Below, piece by piece: positions 22,507 through 34,367 of a stretch of 64,000 nt of DNA. Made by a program: the position numbers and the translations under genes. Source of the DNA: Gnetum montanum (Eukaryota > Streptophyta > Gnetopsida > Gnetales > Gnetaceae); assembly GCA_015680685.1 (NCBI GenBank), contig MNCI01005012.1, forward strand, positions 233,801-297,800, given 5' to 3'. The notes beneath the pieces were generated by a model, which searched no databases, was not told where the DNA came from, and saw only the letters and a program-made list of their open reading frames with translations. Within the stretch, counting starts at the first letter, position 1. Each line of letters opens with the position of its first letter.

Positions 22507-23257
22507 NNNNNNNNNNNNNNNNNNNNNNNNNNNNNNNNNNNNNNNNNNNNNNNNNNNNNNNNNNNNNNNNNNNNNNNNNNNNNNNNNNNNNNNNNNNNNN
22601 NNNNNNNNNNNNNNNNNNNNNNNNNNNNNNNNNNNNNNNNNNNNNNNNNNNNNNNNNNNNNNNNNNNNNNNNNNNNNNNNNNNNNNNNNNNNNNNNNNNN
22701 NNNNNNNNNNNNNNNNNNNNNNNNNNNNNNNNNNNNNNNNNNNNNNNNNNNNNNNNNNNNNNNNNNNNNNNNNNNNNNNNNNNNNNNNNNNNNNNNNNNN
22801 NNNNNNNNNNNNNNNNNNNNNNNNNNNNNNNNNNNNNNNNNNNNNNNNNNNNNNNNNNNNNNNNNNNNNNNNNNNNNNNNNNNNNNNNNNNNNNNNNNNN
22901 NNNNNNNNNNNNNNNNNNNNNNNNNNNNNNNNNNNNNNNNNNNNNNNNNNNNNNNNNNNNNNNNNNNNNNNNNNNNNNNNNNNNNNNNNNNNNNNNNNNN
23001 NNNNNNNNNNNNNNNNNNNNNNNNNNNNNNNNNNNNNNNNNNNNNNNNNNNNNNNNNNNNNNNNNNNNNNNNNNNNNNNNNNNNNNNNNNNNNNNNNNNN
23101 NNNNNNNNNNNNNNNNNNNNNNNNNNNNNNNNNNNNNNNNNNNNNNNNNNNNNNNNNNNNNNNNNNNNNNNNNNNNNNNNNNNNNNNNNNNNNNNNNNNN
23201 NNNNNNNNNNNNNNNNNNNNNNNNNNNNNNNNNNNNNNNNNNNNNNNNNNNNNNNNN
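22507..23257. other. Assembly gap (751 N)
   Basis: Run of N between the RGG exon and the Rep exon of the Helitron. The missing part should hold the N-terminal half of the Helitron Rep domain. The true length is unknown. Confidence 1.
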
Positions 23258-24930
23258 TTCGCCATAAGGCATTTTGAGAAATGATTTTATTTCAAGAATT
23301 TGATGTGGTTGATTACTGGACAAGATATGAATGGCAACATAGGGGATCACCACATGTCCATGGCTTTCTTTGGATCAAGGGAGCCCCAAACATAAATGAA
23401 CTTGATTGGAATGACCCAGAAGCAGTTAGAAAGACAAGAGAGTTTTTTAATGCAATAAAAAATGTATGGAATAGTAGATTCAATCAAGATGGAATATCCA
23501 ATCATGTAAGTTGTTTAGAATTTGTACATATTTATTTTAAATGTTAGAAAATTGTTTATGTTTTTTTGAAGATTCATTATAACAATGATACAAATCTTTC
23601 ATTTGTAGATGCAACGCATTAATAATCCCAAGCATCCATGCAAAATTCAAAGTCAATTGCTGCAATTTATGGATCTTGACATTGATTATGATGAGCTCCT
23701 AAATTCAGTTCAGCGACACACACAATGTAAGAGAGGAGCATGTTTAAGAATCTGAAATCATGTGCAAGTTTGCAGGTACAATTATATTTCTCTGAATACC
23801 TATATTCTTATTTGCATCATGAATGTATGATATCTAGGAAAATAATTTTATAACTTTAATTTAATACCTTAGGTATAATGTTCCATGGCCATTGCGATCT
23901 CAATCAGATCTCTTTCAAGATCCAGAAAACAAAAATCATGTTACATATGAACCACGTAAAAATGATCCAAGGTTGAATGTTCATAATAGAATGATCCTTC
24001 AAACATGGAGAGCAAACACAGACTTTCAACCGGTCCTTCACAAATATGTTGTTATTAAATATATTGCAAAATATGCGGCAAAATCTGAAAAGAAGTCAAG
24101 ATGCTTTCATGATTTATTACTTCGTATTGCTGAATCTCGAAACCCTGAAGAAAATGCATTGACTGCATACAAAAGACTGATGATGGATGCTGCAGCTGAT
24201 AGAGACATAGGTGCCATGGAGGTTTGTCATATGCTATATGAACTTCCATTAGTTGAATGCAGTCGACAATTTGATACTATAAATGTGTCTAGAGATATGT
24301 ATAAAAGAGTTGTACCAGATGTAGATGGAGATGAGGAACCAGAACCATATACAACCCTTATCAATGCATATCAAAAGAGACCACTAGAAATGGAAGGAGT
24401 TTCATTGTTGAATGCTACGAAATATTTTACCTTTATCTCAAAGAAGAGAGAGCTACCAGTGTGGAAGCCTCGACAACAACCAGTTGTTGTAAGGACATTT
24501 CCAAAATTTAGAGTAGCTCCAAGAGTAGGAGAGGAGAAATGGATAGATTACTGTTGGGCACAGCTACTACTACACTATCCTTTTAGAGATGTCAAACATG
24601 ATTTGGGAAGAAATGATGAAGAAATTGAACGAAGATGGATTTCGGTTCGACACATCTATGAATTGGAACAGGAGACATTCGATGAAGAGTTTGAACGTGC
24701 TTGCGAGGAAGAGAGGCAGTATACAGATATTATTCCGGAAAGACAGGATGGTGTTGAATATGATTTTGAAGTACTAAATCGACATCTGCTTGCATCAGCT
24801 CATTTTCAACGAAGTGAACTTGAAATGCTTGGATTAAGAGATCGAGATAGACAGAATGAATGGTCAGCCAGCTATCCAGGAGAAGATGTTGCAAAGATTG
24901 CTACATCTTTTGTCCATGGTCATAGATCAC
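23258..24930 (+). pseudogene. Helitron Rep (HUH endonuclease) part of the Rep-helicase protein
   Basis: The first exon contains EWQHRGSPHVHGFLW, the HxH metal-binding motif of Helitron Rep. Intron 23,506-23,608 (GTAAG...TGTAG) and intron 23,776-23,872 (GTACAA...TTAG) are both in sensible phase; the second joins TGCAG to GTATAAT as Cys-Arg-Tyr-Asn. The catalytic two-tyrosine motif KYIAKYAAK is at 24,055-24,080. Downstream is the conserved linker (LPLVECSRQFDTINVS, PEPYTTLINAYQKRP). In-frame stops in the exon at 23,609-23,775 (TGA near 23,752) indicate decay. It would nick and transfer single strands during rolling-circle transposition, in the nucleus. Confidence 0.85.
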
Positions 24931-26350
24931 ATGGTATAATAACACATTCAGGAAATAACGACAATCAGGTGGACATATCTTCTCTAGGAGTTCAACAGAA
25001 GAAATGCTACAAGATTATCACTGGCCATCTATATATGCAACAATTCGAAATGGATGAAATTTCTCCTCTATTGATGATTATTCAAGGTACAACAGACACA
25101 GGAAAATCGTATCTCATTGATACGATTCATAAAAAATTTAGTCGAACTTGCTCATCTGGAAAGAATAGCTTATTGGTGCTCACCCCTACTGGTGCTGCAG
25201 CATATAATATTAATGCAACTACAGTACATTCTGCGTTGAAGATTGGAATCGGAGAATACAAACCATTGGCTGCATCAACTTTGTCATCATTGCAAAATAA
25301 ATACAAATACTTGAAGTATATTATTATAGATGAAATGAGTTTCATAGGTGGCAAATTGCTTAGCAGCATTGACCGAAGGCTTAAGGAAATATTTCCAGAT
25401 AATCGTTTGGATAACTTTGGTGGTAGATCTATGATACTCATTGGAGATCTTGCACAGCTTCCACCTATTAAAGATGTTAACCGTACTTATCATCTCAGAT
25501 GCATGTGAAGAATTTGTGGTTGGCATTCAATAAATTTGTAACCTTGGATGTTGTGTATCGACAAAGGGGTGATGATTTTCAACAACAAAGATTTAGAGAA
25601 GTTTTGATGAATGTACGAGAAGGAAAGATGAGTGATGAGGATTATGGATTTTTGAGCCTGAGAATGCAACTTCCATCAACATCGGATGCGCGAGATGGAT
25701 TTGAGGATTCTATGCATTTGTTTGATACAAAGGATAAAGTGCATATGCATAATGAAAAAATATTTCTCAAAATGCAAAAGCCAGTTGCACGGTGCATAGT
25801 AGATAGAAGGACAAATGGTGTGAATTTTTGGAATGATTCAGAAGGAGAATTGGACCGAGTAGTGTTCATTTGTGAGGATGCAAGGGTTATGCTCACTGTT
25901 AATCTATGACCAAAAGCAGGATTGGTTAATGGTGCATGTGGGGTCATTAAGAAAATAATATATAGTCCACACTGTCAACCTCCACAGTTGTCATCGTATG
26001 TCATCATTAAGTTTGACTCCTATATTAGAGTACCATATGATAATGAACATCCTCGACAAGTACCCATTCCACCGATCATACGTGGAGGATCTCGCCAACT
26101 ACCACTTAGATTAGCATGGGCTTTAACGATACATAAGTCACAGGGAATGACATTGGAGAAAGCGTGTATAGATGTTGGTAGCAGAGAAACAACAGGTCTT
26201 ACATTTGTGGCACTATCTCGAGTGAGGAGTATTGACTGTTTGAAGATATTCCCTCCGATCTCCAAAGAAAGATATATCAAGATATTTAAGGCTTCACACC
26301 TTCATAGTAGATTGGATGAAGAGCAACGCATTAAATCAAATGAAGAATGA
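24931..26350 (+). pseudogene. Helitron Pif1-like helicase part
   Basis: It continues the Rep frame. Walker A at about 25,087-25,110 reads GTTDTGKS, with Asp where most Pif1/Helitron proteins have Gly. Motif Ia TPTGAAAYN, Walker B IIIDEMS (25,323-25,340) and GDLAQLPP (25,445-25,468) follow. The frame breaks near 25,495-25,508 and resumes one frame over at FVTLDVVYRQRGDDF. A TGA at 25,907-25,909 (probably from TGG) precedes PKAGLVNGACGV. The last motif is TIHKSQGMTL..VALSRV (26,120-26,225). The C-terminus ends at TGA 26,348-26,350. It is a 5'-3' helicase that unwinds the donor strand during transposition. Confidence 0.88.
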
Positions 26351-26657
26351 TCTCGTTCTTTTCTGTCAACTAATTTTTACCTTTTTGAATGTCAGATCAT
26401 TTGTAACTATACATTTTCAATTATGCAAGTTTGTACATTGATCATTTCTGCTATATTACAACATGTTTATGATCATTCAATAAAGCATTCCATGGTCTTA
26501 CAATATTTCTATCTGTTATGTTTAAATCATCGCTGCAGCAGAAGACAACTGGCGATCACTAGCTTAGTTATATATATTTTTAATATATATCTATAAATTG
26601 GCCGATAGAATCTTATAAGAATACAAGTAAAAAGTTCTTTGACTAAAAAATTTCACN

Positions 26658-27040
26658 TATTCTTCTTTATTAAGATCCTAGATTACATTTGATATGATAT
26701 CCGATTCTTCCAAATTATCAATATGCTAGAGTTAATTCCTAAGGAAGAAGTTGAGTAATATTAAACTTCACCAATTCGGATAACATTCTCAAACAATATA
26801 GCTCTTATGAAAAATTTAAGACTACATTCTTTGATTCTAGAGGTTGATTGAAATCAAGGAATTTCTTTACTTCATTTCATTACTTATTTTCTTATTTATA
26901 TTTATTTATTTATTTATATTCTACATTTAGTAACAAAAATATTTTAAGATAATACATATGAAAGATATAGGAATATACTAGTATGAGCCACTATTAAAGT
27001 ACAATATATTACATCATGTTATATTAAAATATAACCTTAT
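26658..27040. repeat. Right copy of the direct repeat flanking the Helitron, bounded by single Ns
   Basis: Near-identical to 20,027-20,412, and preceded by N at 26,657 and followed by N at 27,041. The single Ns at both ends suggest a separately placed contig. Confidence 0.9.
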
Positions 27041-27041
27041 N

Positions 27042-27104
27042 AATAATTAACAAACCTAACATGCTAGGTTTAAAATATTAAGGTGTTACAAACTTCCACC
27101 CTTC
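27042..27104 (-). repeat. Start of the 3' LTR and PPT of a minus-strand Ty3 element
   Basis: Read on the minus strand, GAAGGGTGGAAGTT (27,104-27,091) is followed by TGTAACACC (27,090-27,082). That is the typical PPT/LTR junction of plant gypsy elements. The LTR continues downward to 27,042 and then appears to resume in the 386-base repeat left of the Helitron (20,412 down). Confidence 0.55.
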
Positions 27105-29177
27105 AAAGAATCTTTATCCTCAAAGATTCAAACTGAAACCTTATCACTCCAATACCAACCCATGTAGTATCATATGCAAACATAACTCCAAGGTTGATAT
27201 CCATAATACTTATTTATCATTTTGGTCAAAAATACCTTAAGAAATTTTTAAGTTGAAAATTAATCAACCATGGATTTACAACCACAAACCAAGTTGCATA
27301 CCATAATTTATGATCATGCATTTTCTCAAACTTCTTCCACTAAGTTCTATTCATGATATTTATTCCAACTTTTATCTTTCTTTTGGTCTTTGAGAATCCA
27401 CATATTTCATAATTTTTTCAATTTGAAAATGCAAGGTTTTTTTCAAAATATAATTTCTTATGACATATCCATTTTAAAATTTCACAAATTTGGAAATATA
27501 ACCCATTATCCAAAAATAAATTTCTAATATAGATTTTTATTCCATAGTTCTACCAATTTAACAAAATAACTTATTATTTAAAATGTGCTTCTTTTTAGAA
27601 TGGACATCCAAAATAATGTTGGAAGCATTATAAGAAATTATAACACCTTATAAACATGATATTTTTCTCAAAAAGCTTCCTTTCCTATTATCTTCCTTGG
27701 ATTCCATCTAAAGAAAACTTAAACAATACTTCAATCAAATATCTAAAATCATGCTTTAATACCAAACTGATACACCCAAAATTAACCATAGGTAAACACA
27801 TGGAATCACTTAAGAAGCATAAATTAATTAAAATAAATCCATATAATGCACATGAAATGGATAACATCCAATAAGCATACTTAATTTATAAAGAATGAGC
27901 ACTTTTATATTATCTAAGATACTGTTCCACCAACATCTCATATATAAATCCCTTATGTACATAGTTATAGGAGATATAATAGATAACCAGATGGGCCATT
28001 TTACAAATCCATAATATGGCTCCAAATATACAACAATGTTTCCATTCTTCATCTACATTATACCATTGCTTCTGCTACACACTCCAATGTATTATCTATA
28101 TCGTAATCTAGAATCTTCATCCAAGCCTCCAATTATAATCTACATGGAATGCACACAAGAAAGATTAGAACACCTTTATAATAGAGGATATGAACTTGGT
28201 ACCACTTGCAATAGAGCTGAAACATGAGGATCATTTGTAAGACATACTACTAGATCTAACAATAGATTCAGATAATATTTCTATTATTAATATTATTAAT
28301 ATATACTATCAATTGATTAACCCATCATTATTTCATGATTTTCACTACCACTAATGTTTCCATAACATTTTTAGCATAAGACTTTGGAATAACTATAAGA
28401 CTAATACTAACATATACTAGTTATCAAGTTCTCTTGGTTGAAAACATCATCTNTCATTAAAAATAAGATAAAGAAGGTGTAAATAGTAAAATATTATTAA
28501 TTAGAAAGATTAAATCCTAAATAATAGCTTGATTAGTAGAAGAAAAAGAAAGAACTATGACAAAGTAGATTCAAAAAAAGAAACATTCCAAAGAGCTTTA
28601 CAAAAGAAAGAACCATATTCTTTATTTGAAAGATCAAATGAGAAAATATTTATTAGGCAAGAATAGGTTTAGATCTACAAACCTCTAAGATATTTGCTAC
28701 ATGTAGTCACATGCAAAAGAATGAGGGCAAGAAAGAAACTAATACGTAAATAATGCCAAGAAAGCTAGCCTTAGTAAGTATTTATAAACATAATTCAACA
28801 GTTACATAATTCCAAGAATAACAATCTAATTCAAATATTGGATTGCATGTATCAACAAAATCATTCAAATGTTTCATCAATAGCTATGTAGTAGGTTTAA
28901 GTTACCAAGAAATACTACATAGCCCACATCATCCAAGAATGAGTTTATAATGCCCAAAGATAAAATAATAAAATAATTGGAATAAACCCAAATTAAATAT
29001 ACCACATCCCTTTAGACCATATTATTTCATTATTCTAAAAATCTTAGAATAATATAAAATATAAAATATAAAAATAAATATAAACTACCAATAATGGATA
29101 AACACAATCTTTCAACTTGTCCTTTATAAAAGTAGTAGGCATTAGAAAATACCAAAAAATAATAATGAAGAAAATAA

Positions 29178-29200
29178 ATATAATAATAATAATAATAATT
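29178..29200. repeat. (TAA)n microsatellite
   Basis: About seven ATA/TAA units in an AT-rich tract. Confidence 0.9.
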
Positions 29201-31694
29201 CCAAATATATAATAAGAGCAAGGACCAAGATTCAAAAAGGGTATTATCAAAATATAATAAATCATGTAAATTTACAAAATAGAAGGGTTTTAGACCATGT
29301 TTAGACTTTTTAGAATTTTTTTTCTAATTTCTTCCTAGGTTTTTTTTTTTTGAGTCAAAATAGCACTTTAGAGTCAAAATTTTGATAAGAATTGGATTTT
29401 CCTACACCTGTAAATGTAGCATTGATGGTGAATTTAGATTGTTTTGGCTAGGTTCTCTACATTCATTTTCAAAAAGTAATTTTTAAATATTTTTTCTAGT
29501 CTTGGAGTCCTGCCTTGGTCAATTTTTTATTTGGTTGTAGAGCTTTGGATTTTTACTAGCCAAATATTGATAGTGTTTGGTTGCTTGGGCTTGAATTTGA
29601 CATTGTTAGTTTTTTCCTAGTACCATGGCCAACGTATGGCACTTCCTAGGCTTGGTAGCATAGCATGTAAAGGCTTTTAAGGCTTTTTCATGGGAGGAAT
29701 GGTAGCATATGAGCTCTTGGAGTCAAGAAAACTTATGTTTTTTACACCATTTTTCCCATATTACCATTGTTTGGAATTGTTGGGATGTTTGACAAAAAAT
29801 TCTACTTACTAGATCCTAGCATTCTCAATATTGATATTACTTATGTTTTAATTTATTTTTAGTGTGCTTTTATATTCTGATAGTTTTGTGCTATTTTTAT
29901 CTATAGGCCTTTGGTGTTGACAATGATGGCTTTAGCAAAATCCCTTACCTCCTCCCATAGTCTGATCAAAGTTGTTGATGTTGATAGTGTGTTATCATAT
30001 CTTAGATGTTATGGCTTCTAGTTGTTGCTAGATATAGTTTTAGAGGCCATGTATGTTACACACACTGTGTAACTATGACTATTCTTATAGACCAGTTGGT
30101 TGTACTCAAGCTCATGTTGTCACATTTTAGTTTTATGTTCTACACTGCTCCTGGTTACAATTTTTAATTTTTTTACTTACTTTTTATGTTTTTATATTAT
30201 TTTATATTTTATATAAATAATATCTTTAGACTTCATAGTTAAAACAAAAGTAAAATGCAAGGCTACAAAGTAAAATTTTGACAATGTAATGTAATAAGAT
30301 GAAAATTGTAAAGCATGACATATGTAACACCAATTCATAAGAAGCAAGAGCTAGCACTCAAAGCCCCCTAAAAAGAAGAAAGTTGAAAGAAGAAAATGCC
30401 CAGGTGGCTTTCTTTCTACAACCATCACACTAACATTATCCTATAAAATTAAAATGAAATCAACAATGCCTAGGTCTAGCTCAAAAACAAGTCAATCAAT
30501 ATTAATTTAAGAATTAAGAGATAATTTTAAAAAGAAATAGGCATAGTAAAATATTTGTGCAAGATTCATTAGATTAAAAAAATCAAACTTTTTATTATTC
30601 AACCTAAAAAGCAATATTTAATCAGGATCATTTGCACATTTGAAAATCAAAGAACTGACCACAAAGGTAGATAAATTAATAATCTCCTATTTGTTCAATC
30701 ACATAATAATATTTTATAATTTCTAGCCACACACAACAACAAGATCTGAATTTAACTCTTGTAACCATTTTACCAGTAATCATTTAATCAAGAAATTCAT
30801 ATGTTCAATAGCAAAGAATAGATAGATCACAACCATAAATTAACATCCTAGGTTTTCCCGCACTCCATCAACTTATAGAAAGATATTAAAATCAAACTTG
30901 AGAAGGTATAGGAAAAAATAATAAGTATAATTCAAGATTCAAATCCAAGATTTACTCATTCAAAAGGGGAGCGTTCATTAACCAAATTCCAACCAAAATC
31001 CAAGAATTCAACAATTTTAAAGCATTCACAATTATTGGTGGGCTCAAGGATAATCTCGCTTTCTGCACGCAGTACCAATCCTCATATTAGGGATCCATAG
31101 CCTCTGTTGGCAATCTTTTGCCAAAAATGCCCCAAATTGTTATGGGTGTTTTTGAATCATTATAGAAACAACTCTCATCCAATTTATTTAGGTGTGAGAG
31201 TGCAGAGGTTGGGCAGAGAGATCAAAAAAAAGGTAATAAATGATTTTCAAAAAATATAAGCTTAAAAAAACAATCTTGATATTTTCATACAAGCATTGTG
31301 AAGGTGGTTAAACAAGCAAGAAGAGAAAAGTTTGAGAAAATTAACCCTTGCTAGCCATTATCAAACATAATAGAGATGGATCATTTTACCTCCTTGCTTA
31401 GATATCTTGCTTACTAGGACGAATTATCAGAATATTGGATTGCTATGCCACCCTTGATTTCTTTCTCCTTACTATCTCTTGTAGCAGCTACAGTCTTCTC
31501 TCCCTTCTCAGCTACACTCCTTGTTGCTATATCCCTCTTTTTTTTGTGTTCTACACAGCTACTTTTGCCTTGTGTGTGTTCTCTTTTTTCCTCTCCTCCT
31601 CTTCTTATTTGTAGGTGGAATAAGGAATAATGAATGGTTTCTTGTAACTAACTTCTTAGGGACTGTTCATATTCTTTTCTTTCTTTTTTAAAGT

Positions 31695-31712
31695 TCTCTC
31701 TCTCTCTCTCTC
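31695..31712. repeat. (TC)n microsatellite
   Basis: A short pure CT dinucleotide run. Confidence 0.9.
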
Positions 31713-31799
31713 AACAATGGGTCATGAGTTCAATNTACTTTACTATTTTAAACTAAAAAGAGCAATGCATCACATTTAGATAAAATAAAATAAAAAGCT

Positions 31800-32335
31800 A
31801 CAGTATTTGCACAAAATATCCCTGATTCATAGGTCAAGTTCTTCTAACTCCACCTTGAACCTCATTCAATATTGATATTGGTACAAGCATGTTATCCCCA
31901 TGAATCACAATTTCACCACCTTGGTATGGAAAATGAATTTCTTGCTATATGGGATATGAGACTACTTGAAGCTTAACCAACCATGATCCTCCTAGGATCA
32001 AGTTGAAACTGAATGTCTCTTCAACTACTAGGAAATTGGCAGATGTGAGAAATTGTTCCCTAGCTATAAAGTCTAATGTGATAGAGCCTTGCACCACTAC
32101 CCGTGATCCATTGAATGACTTAAGCATAGAGGTAGAGGTCTCCTAGATGCTTTTGGTTAGGTCCAGTTTCTCAATAGCCATAAATGGTACCAGGTTAGTT
32201 GCTATCACATCATCTACATAAACACAATGAACCTTATACTTGCCAACACGTACGGTAATAAGGAGAGGAGTAGATAGCACTTCTCCATTTTGTAGGTCAA
32301 TTTTCACTTCGCTATAATGAAAGGTAAGCATGGGT
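31800..32335 (-). pseudogene. Ty3/gypsy retropepsin-region fragment
   Basis: Two minus-strand reading frames show the plant gypsy segment around the protease. At 32,127-31,945 one reads FNGSRVVVQGSITLDF, then FNLILGGSWL, which matches the family's 'FdGsr..v.G.itL' and 'fNlLLGRpWi'. Gly replaces the Arg of the usual GRPW. At 32,331-32,143 a second frame reads FHYSEVKIDLQNGE and MAIEKLDL. No gag, RT or LTR is attached. It forms the sequence into which element D inserted at 32,515. It most resembles Tat-lineage proteins. Confidence 0.55.
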
Positions 32336-32515
32336 TAATACTTTTTTCCTCTAAGTTAATTTTTCTCAATGATAGAGTGAATGGATTCTTTGTTAGCAGC
32401 CATGTTTCAGCTCACATGAATAGATATTAACATTTAAGCTAGCATATTTCTATGAGAATGAAAGGGCATGACTAGGTCATATAGGTTCAATAATGTGTTC
32501 TTTTGTTTCAAGGAC

Positions 32516-34367
32516 TAACAAGCCAGCCAAAGTTTAGTGCTAAGTTACCTTAGTAGTTATCTTCATTGTAAAAATTATCACCTCTTCTGTGACTAACACA
32601 CAAGTCATATCCATGGAGGAACGATTCAAAGTCAAAAAGATCATTAAGAAAAATAATGATTAGATTTGAATTCAATAAAAAATTCCACACTTATAATTGC
32701 CACTTATCATTAAAATCAACAAGACTTTAGCTTAACTTCTAATATTAAGTTTAAAGATAAAATTAGCTAATTAAACCAAATTAAAATTAAATAAATTTAT
32801 CATTAATACAAAAGATCACAAAGGAGACATCACCTAATTTTTGAGCTTACTTTGCTACCTCCACAATGCAACAACTTCCCAACCCTCGTACATCAATGGT
32901 CATTGATTGTCACAGAGTAGCAACATTCTTCCTGAATAATTTAAATGCAAAAGATCACTCAATTTGATGTGTGTTTTCTCTTGCATTTCTTCTCTGACTC
33001 TCATACATCAATTCCATTATTTATACTAAACAAATTTACAGCAATGTTTAAAAATAATCATTTTAATAATAGATTGGTATTGAAGAATCCAATACCAATC
33101 CATTCAAATTGGTGCAAACTACCAAGTCTAGCATCCTTGATATCTTGGATTAGCATGGAATCTGACAAAACTACATCTTCATCATGCATAATGCTCCACA
33201 TGTTCAATATTGCCGTCATCCCCACCACCTGTATGTACGTCATGCTACGCATGCTTCTTTTTGTAATGCCATATCTTCCTTCCCCTGAATGACACTTTTG
33301 CTGGTAAAGGTAAAACATGCCTTAGAGCTTTAGACTCAGAGATAGCCAAAAATCTATTCTCAGTAGCACTAACAATAATGGCCTACAAACGCAATGATAA
33401 CTTAGCCATTGTCTACCTTCCCGCTCACCCTTGCTTATGTTCCTTCTTAGACTTGATCGCCGACACTATCTTCCTCTCCTCTCCTCTGTCATCACATGGC
33501 CAACCATTACTTCCAACTCTGCATGTAGCCACGCCTACATGTCATCATGCATGGCCACCTATGCCAACACCCACTCCAATAGGATTGATGATTCAGACCT
33601 GATCATGTCACACTTTCGAGAATTCTAGTGCCCTGTACCATGGTCAGTGATTTCAATGTCAATTCTAGGAAGAATCTCCTCATAATATATGCAAAATCAT
33701 GTTGTTTAGATGATGCAAGAAATATTTTCCATGAAATGATGAATCGCAATCTGATTTTGTGGAACTCCATGATTGTTGCACATGTAGAGAATAAGCAAAG
33801 TGAAGAAGCCCTTGAACTTTTCAATGAAATGCAGTTGGAAGGTGTGAAACCTAACCATATCACTTTGTAGGAGTTCTTGCTACTTGTAGTCATTTGGGTC
33901 TCAGAGCTGAAGGTGGCACTATTGAGGATGTCCTTGGCAACGTTGGGATGGCTGCAAACAATGGTCATTCACATACCCATATGTGCAAAGATAAAATGGC
34001 CACAATAAATAAACCATGCAACCACTACCCTAATTCTAATATATATAATGTCTATATAGTTTACATATTAAATCTAATTATGAAACAAATGAGGAACATA
34101 CTAGCCAATGTTAAAACTTAGAAGACTAATTCTCACATATAACTATAATTAACACCAATAAGCCTAGTTAAACTAACCAATATAAAAACTACCCATAATC
34201 ATATTATAATTATATTCACTAAAACTTGCAATGCAATAAACTAGAATAAACATTAATTAAACACCAACCAAATAATTAACAATATGTAATACAAAATGAA
34301 ACTAATTGAAATGCATGAATTTTATAAGGGTGCTTATTTAAAAATTAAATCATTTTGGGGTTTAACA
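32516..34367 (-). repeat. 3' LTR of element D
   Basis: On the minus strand it starts TGTTAAACCCCAAAAT at 34,367. Its R-U5 half (about 33,200 to 32,516) aligns closely with the LTRs of element F. Shared blocks are ATTAGGTGAWGTCTCC, ATTAGAAGTTA, the TATAAATA region and TTACAATGAAG. The end is TAACAAGCC on +, with terminal CA changed to TA. A possible target duplication, AGGAC, is at 32,511-32,515; its partner is outside the window. The U3 portion differs from F and contains a PPR gene fragment. Confidence 0.75.
33628..33940 (+). pseudogene. PPR (PLS-type) gene fragment inside element D LTR
   Basis: The frame reads LLIIYAKSCCLDDARNIFHE, then LWNSMIVAHVENKQSEEALE and VKPNHIT, matching about two pentatricopeptide repeats of plant organelle RNA-binding proteins ('YAKCG..dDArkvFdeM', 'WNaMIagya.nG..eEAL.lF..M', 'vkPn.iTf'). 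At 33,866 one T is missing, and the next repeat (VGVLATCSHLGL) continues in another frame. No start, targeting peptide or further repeats are present. It lies antisense to element D within its U3, so it is probably a captured host gene piece. Confidence 0.8.

Larger units (their letters stand above)
20421..26655 (+). mobile_element. Helitron (autonomous type, decayed), boundaries approximate
   Basis: A rolling-circle transposon with a promoter region, an RGG-rich N-terminal exon, Rep nuclease exons and a Pif1-like helicase, all on +. A possible 5' end is A|TCCAATC at 20,421. The 11-base sequence TTGGCCGATAG occurs at 20,430 and again, in direct orientation, at 26,598. No convincing 3' hairpin plus CTRR followed by T was found, so the right end is somewhere in 26,400-26,655. 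CG and GC content is higher than in the neighbouring retroelements, and introns still look functional, so this is younger or less methylated than its surroundings. Confidence 0.8.
27105..31799. other. AT-rich region without recognisable genes
   Basis: About 4.7 kb of low-GC sequence. I recognise no domain in any frame; ORFs here are short and low-complexity. It contains a (TAA)n run at 29,178-29,200, a (TC)n run at 31,695-31,712, an 8-base-arm palindrome GTTACACA/TGTGTAAC at 30,055-30,073, and single Ns at 28,453 and 31,735. The part next to 27,104 is probably internal sequence of the minus-strand Ty3 element, too decayed to read. Confidence 0.5.

Noticed and set aside
22379-23353. Long ORFs made mostly of X
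   Set aside because: They are artefacts of reading through the N gap.
26552-26570. CTAG at 26,559 as the Helitron 3' end
   Set aside because: The next base is C rather than T and no clear GC-rich hairpin stands just upstream.
29030-29265. Tyr/Ile/Phe-rich ORFs that look like membrane proteins
   Set aside because: They are translations of AT-rich microsatellite sequence.
31445-31630. Hydrophobic 61-codon ORF resembling a signal peptide
   Set aside because: It is a pyrimidine-rich tract; nothing around it looks coding.
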